DNA from: Arenimonas malthae CC-JY-1
Lineage (GTDB): Bacteria > Pseudomonadota > Gammaproteobacteria > Xanthomonadales > Xanthomonadaceae
NCBI RefSeq assembly: GCF_000747075.1
Contig: NZ_AVCH01000148.1
Location: 1-32,997, forward strand
DNA length: 32,997 bases
Direction of reading: 5' to 3'
Shown here: positions 31,851 to 32,997 of the stretch, one piece after another
Numbering within the stretch: position 1 is the stretch's first letter
Layout: every line of letters starts with the position of its first letter
The notes under the pieces: generated by a model
Told to the model about the DNA's origin: nothing
Seen by the model: the letters and a program-made list of their open reading frames with translations, nothing else
Databases searched by the model: none
Made by a program: the position numbers and the translations under genes

Positions 31851-32363
31851 ATGGCCGAGATCGAACTGCGCCTGCAGCACCTCGACCAGCTTTACGACAG
31901 CTTCGACCCCGCGCCGTTTCCGGCCAAGGCGCTCGACCGCCGCGTCGAGGCCTACCTGGTGGAAAGCGCCGGCGAACACGGCCACCGCGAACCGCTCACG
32001 GTGGTGCTGCACGGGCCGCCTTCGCTGGAAGCGCGCCTGGGCGAAATGGCCGACGCCATCCACGCGCACTTCGCGCTGGCGCATGCGCAGGCCGAACGCC
32101 GCCACCGGCGCCGCCGGCGCGTGGGCCGCTTCGCCATCCTGGCCGGCACGCTCACGCTGGCCGTGGTGCTGGTGGCGCGGCACTGGCTGGCCATGGTGCC
32201 GGCGCCGTTCGGCGAGGTGCTGTCGGAAGGCCTGCTGATCCTGGCCTGGGTGGCGCTGTGGCGGCCCATCGAAACCATCGGCTTCGATTCCTGGGAAAGC
32301 CGCATCGAGCGCGGCCTGCTGCAGAAGCTGGCCTCGGTGCCGCTGCGTTTCGTGGTGGGCTGA
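31851..32363 (+). CDS. Unknown membrane protein with two helices
   Basis: A 170-residue protein I do not recognise. Residues 1-80 are soluble, mixed helix/strand (IELRLQHLDQLYDSFDPAPF at the start, then EPLTVVLHGPP). A strongly basic stretch ERRHRRRRRVGR near 82-93 is followed by two membrane segments, about 95-112 (AILAGTLTLAVVLVARHW) and 125-140 (LSEGLLILAWVALW). The tail SWESRIERGLLQKLA is amphipathic. It starts 26 bases after the CHAD gene in the same direction and is probably in its operon. Confidence 0.8.
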   Translation: MAEIELRLQHLDQLYDSFDPAPFPAKALDRRVEAYLVESAGEHGHREPLTVVLHGPPSLEARLGEMADAIHAHFALAHAQAERRHRRRRRVGRFAILAGTLTLAVVLVARHWLAMVPAPFGEVLSEGLLILAWVALWRPIETIGFDSWESRIERGLLQKLASVPLRFVVG

Positions 32364-32409
32364 GCGGCGCTGGCGGGGCGTTCACGGGGGCGGGTGGCAC
32401 ACTGCGCCG

Positions 32410-32997
32410 GTGAAGACACTTTCCTTCGTGCTGCTGGCACCGCTGGCCGCCTTCGCCGCCGAAACCACGCCGCCGCCGCGGCTCGAGCCCGTGGTGGTCA
32501 CCGCCACCCGCGACGCGCGCCCGCTCACCGACGTGCCCGCGTCGCTCGACGTGCTCGACGCCACCACGCTGCGCCGCGCCCGCCCCGCGCTGGGACTGGC
32601 CGAAGCCCTGCCGCGCGTGCCCGGCCTGGTGGTGCGCGACCGCCAGAACCAGGCGCAGGACTTGCAGGTGTCGATCCGCGGTTTTGGCGCCCGCGCCAGT
32701 TTCGGCGTGCGCGGGCTGCGCCTTTACGCCGACGGCATTCCCGCCACCATGCCCGACGGCCAGGGCCAGGTGTCGCATTTCGCGCTGGGCGCGGCGGAGC
32801 GGGTGGAAGTGCTGCGCGGGCCGTATTCGGCGCTGTACGGCAATTCCGCGGGCGGCGTGGTTTCCGTTTTCAGCGAAGCGCCGCCGCCGGCCGCCGAGCT
32901 TGAAGCCGATGCGCTCGCCGGCAGCGACGGGCTGTGGCGCGCGGGCGCTTCCTGGCGCGGCCCGCTCACCGCCAACGCCGGCCTGCGCGTGGACGCC
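32410..32997 (+). CDS. TonB-dependent outer-membrane receptor (N-terminal part, cut by window edge)
   Basis: The first 196 codons of a TonB-dependent receptor starting with GTG. Signal peptide residues 1-18 (VKTLSFVLLAPLAAFAAE). The TonB-box-like LEPVVVTATRDARP is near 26-39. The plug domain follows: LAEALPRVPGLVVRDRQNQA, SIRGFGARASFGVRGLRLY, then ERVEVLRGPYSALYGNSAGG near 137-156. These fit siderophore, vitamin B12 or metal receptors; the barrel that would decide the ligand is outside the window. Ribosome site weak. Confidence 0.92.
   Translation, partial: MKTLSFVLLAPLAAFAAETTPPPRLEPVVVTATRDARPLTDVPASLDVLDATTLRRARPALGLAEALPRVPGLVVRDRQNQAQDLQVSIRGFGARASFGVRGLRLYADGIPATMPDGQGQVSHFALGAAERVEVLRGPYSALYGNSAGGVVSVFSEAPPPAAELEADALAGSDGLWRAGASWRGPLTANAGLRVDA

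Overview
The window is very GC-rich (about 70% in the lines I counted), densely coding, and reads as the chromosome of a gammaproteobacterium of the Xanthomonadales/Lysobacteraceae (Lysobacter, Luteimonas or Arenimonas type). The best taxonomic hint is a complete prepro alpha-lytic-type protease gene. A REP-like hairpin (core TGTAGGAGCGGCTTCAGCCGCGA) and a Sig-70_X6-type sigma factor next to a PknB/TPR kinase fit the same group. No rRNA, tRNA, CRISPR array, prophage or intact insertion sequence was seen.

Layout. 1-2134 (-): ECF sigma factor and Ser/Thr kinase (cut by the left edge). 2239-3051 (-): mutM. 3124-9513 (+): large MscS-type channel, membrane fatty-acid desaturase, and an atypical short-chain dehydrogenase with an N-terminal four-cysteine module. 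9522-9593: perfect 30-bp inverted repeat. 9586-9885 (-): small membrane protein. 9985-13390 (-): acetate-type uptake operon (DcaP-like porin, DUF4212 small subunit, sodium:solute symporter). 13595-16236 (+): acs and a CrbR-like response regulator. 16417-17610 (+): alpha-lytic-type protease. 17667-18618 (-): FMN reductase and DUF3147 protein. 18678-21758: ECF sigma/anti-sigma pair divergent from a membrane-anchored catalase-like peroxidase and cytochrome b561. 21763-22422 (-): glutathione S-transferase. 22423-23548: lower-GC patch with a likely IS scar and a PsiE-family gene. 23549-26998 (-): CrbS-like sensor kinase gene broken by one in-frame TGA. 27126-29566 (+): cNMP/CBS/DUF294 protein and DEDDh exonuclease. 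29606-30951 (+): SRPBCC protein and sterol-desaturase-family enzyme. 31015-32363 (+): CHAD protein and unknown membrane protein. 32410 to the right edge (+): TonB-dependent receptor, partial.

How the genes work together. Porin, two-part symporter, acetyl-CoA synthetase, CrbR, CrbS and the DUF294/exonuclease pair form the known 'acetate switch' neighbourhood, here split in two by about 7.3 kb of unrelated genes. The two halves share a candidate operator, TT(A/C)GAC-N4-GTC(T/G)AA, once in each divergent promoter region (13492-13507 and 27063-27078). A second regulatory unit is the ECF/anti-sigma versus peroxidase/cytochrome b561 pair: both divergent promoters carry exactly CGGGAATAA-N15-CGTC, predicting that the sigma factor drives both operons.

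The most interesting points are the nonsense codon in the acetate sensor, the shared operator, the twin ECF promoters, and the SDR-like protein that has lost the usual catalytic tyrosine position and gained a four-cysteine module.
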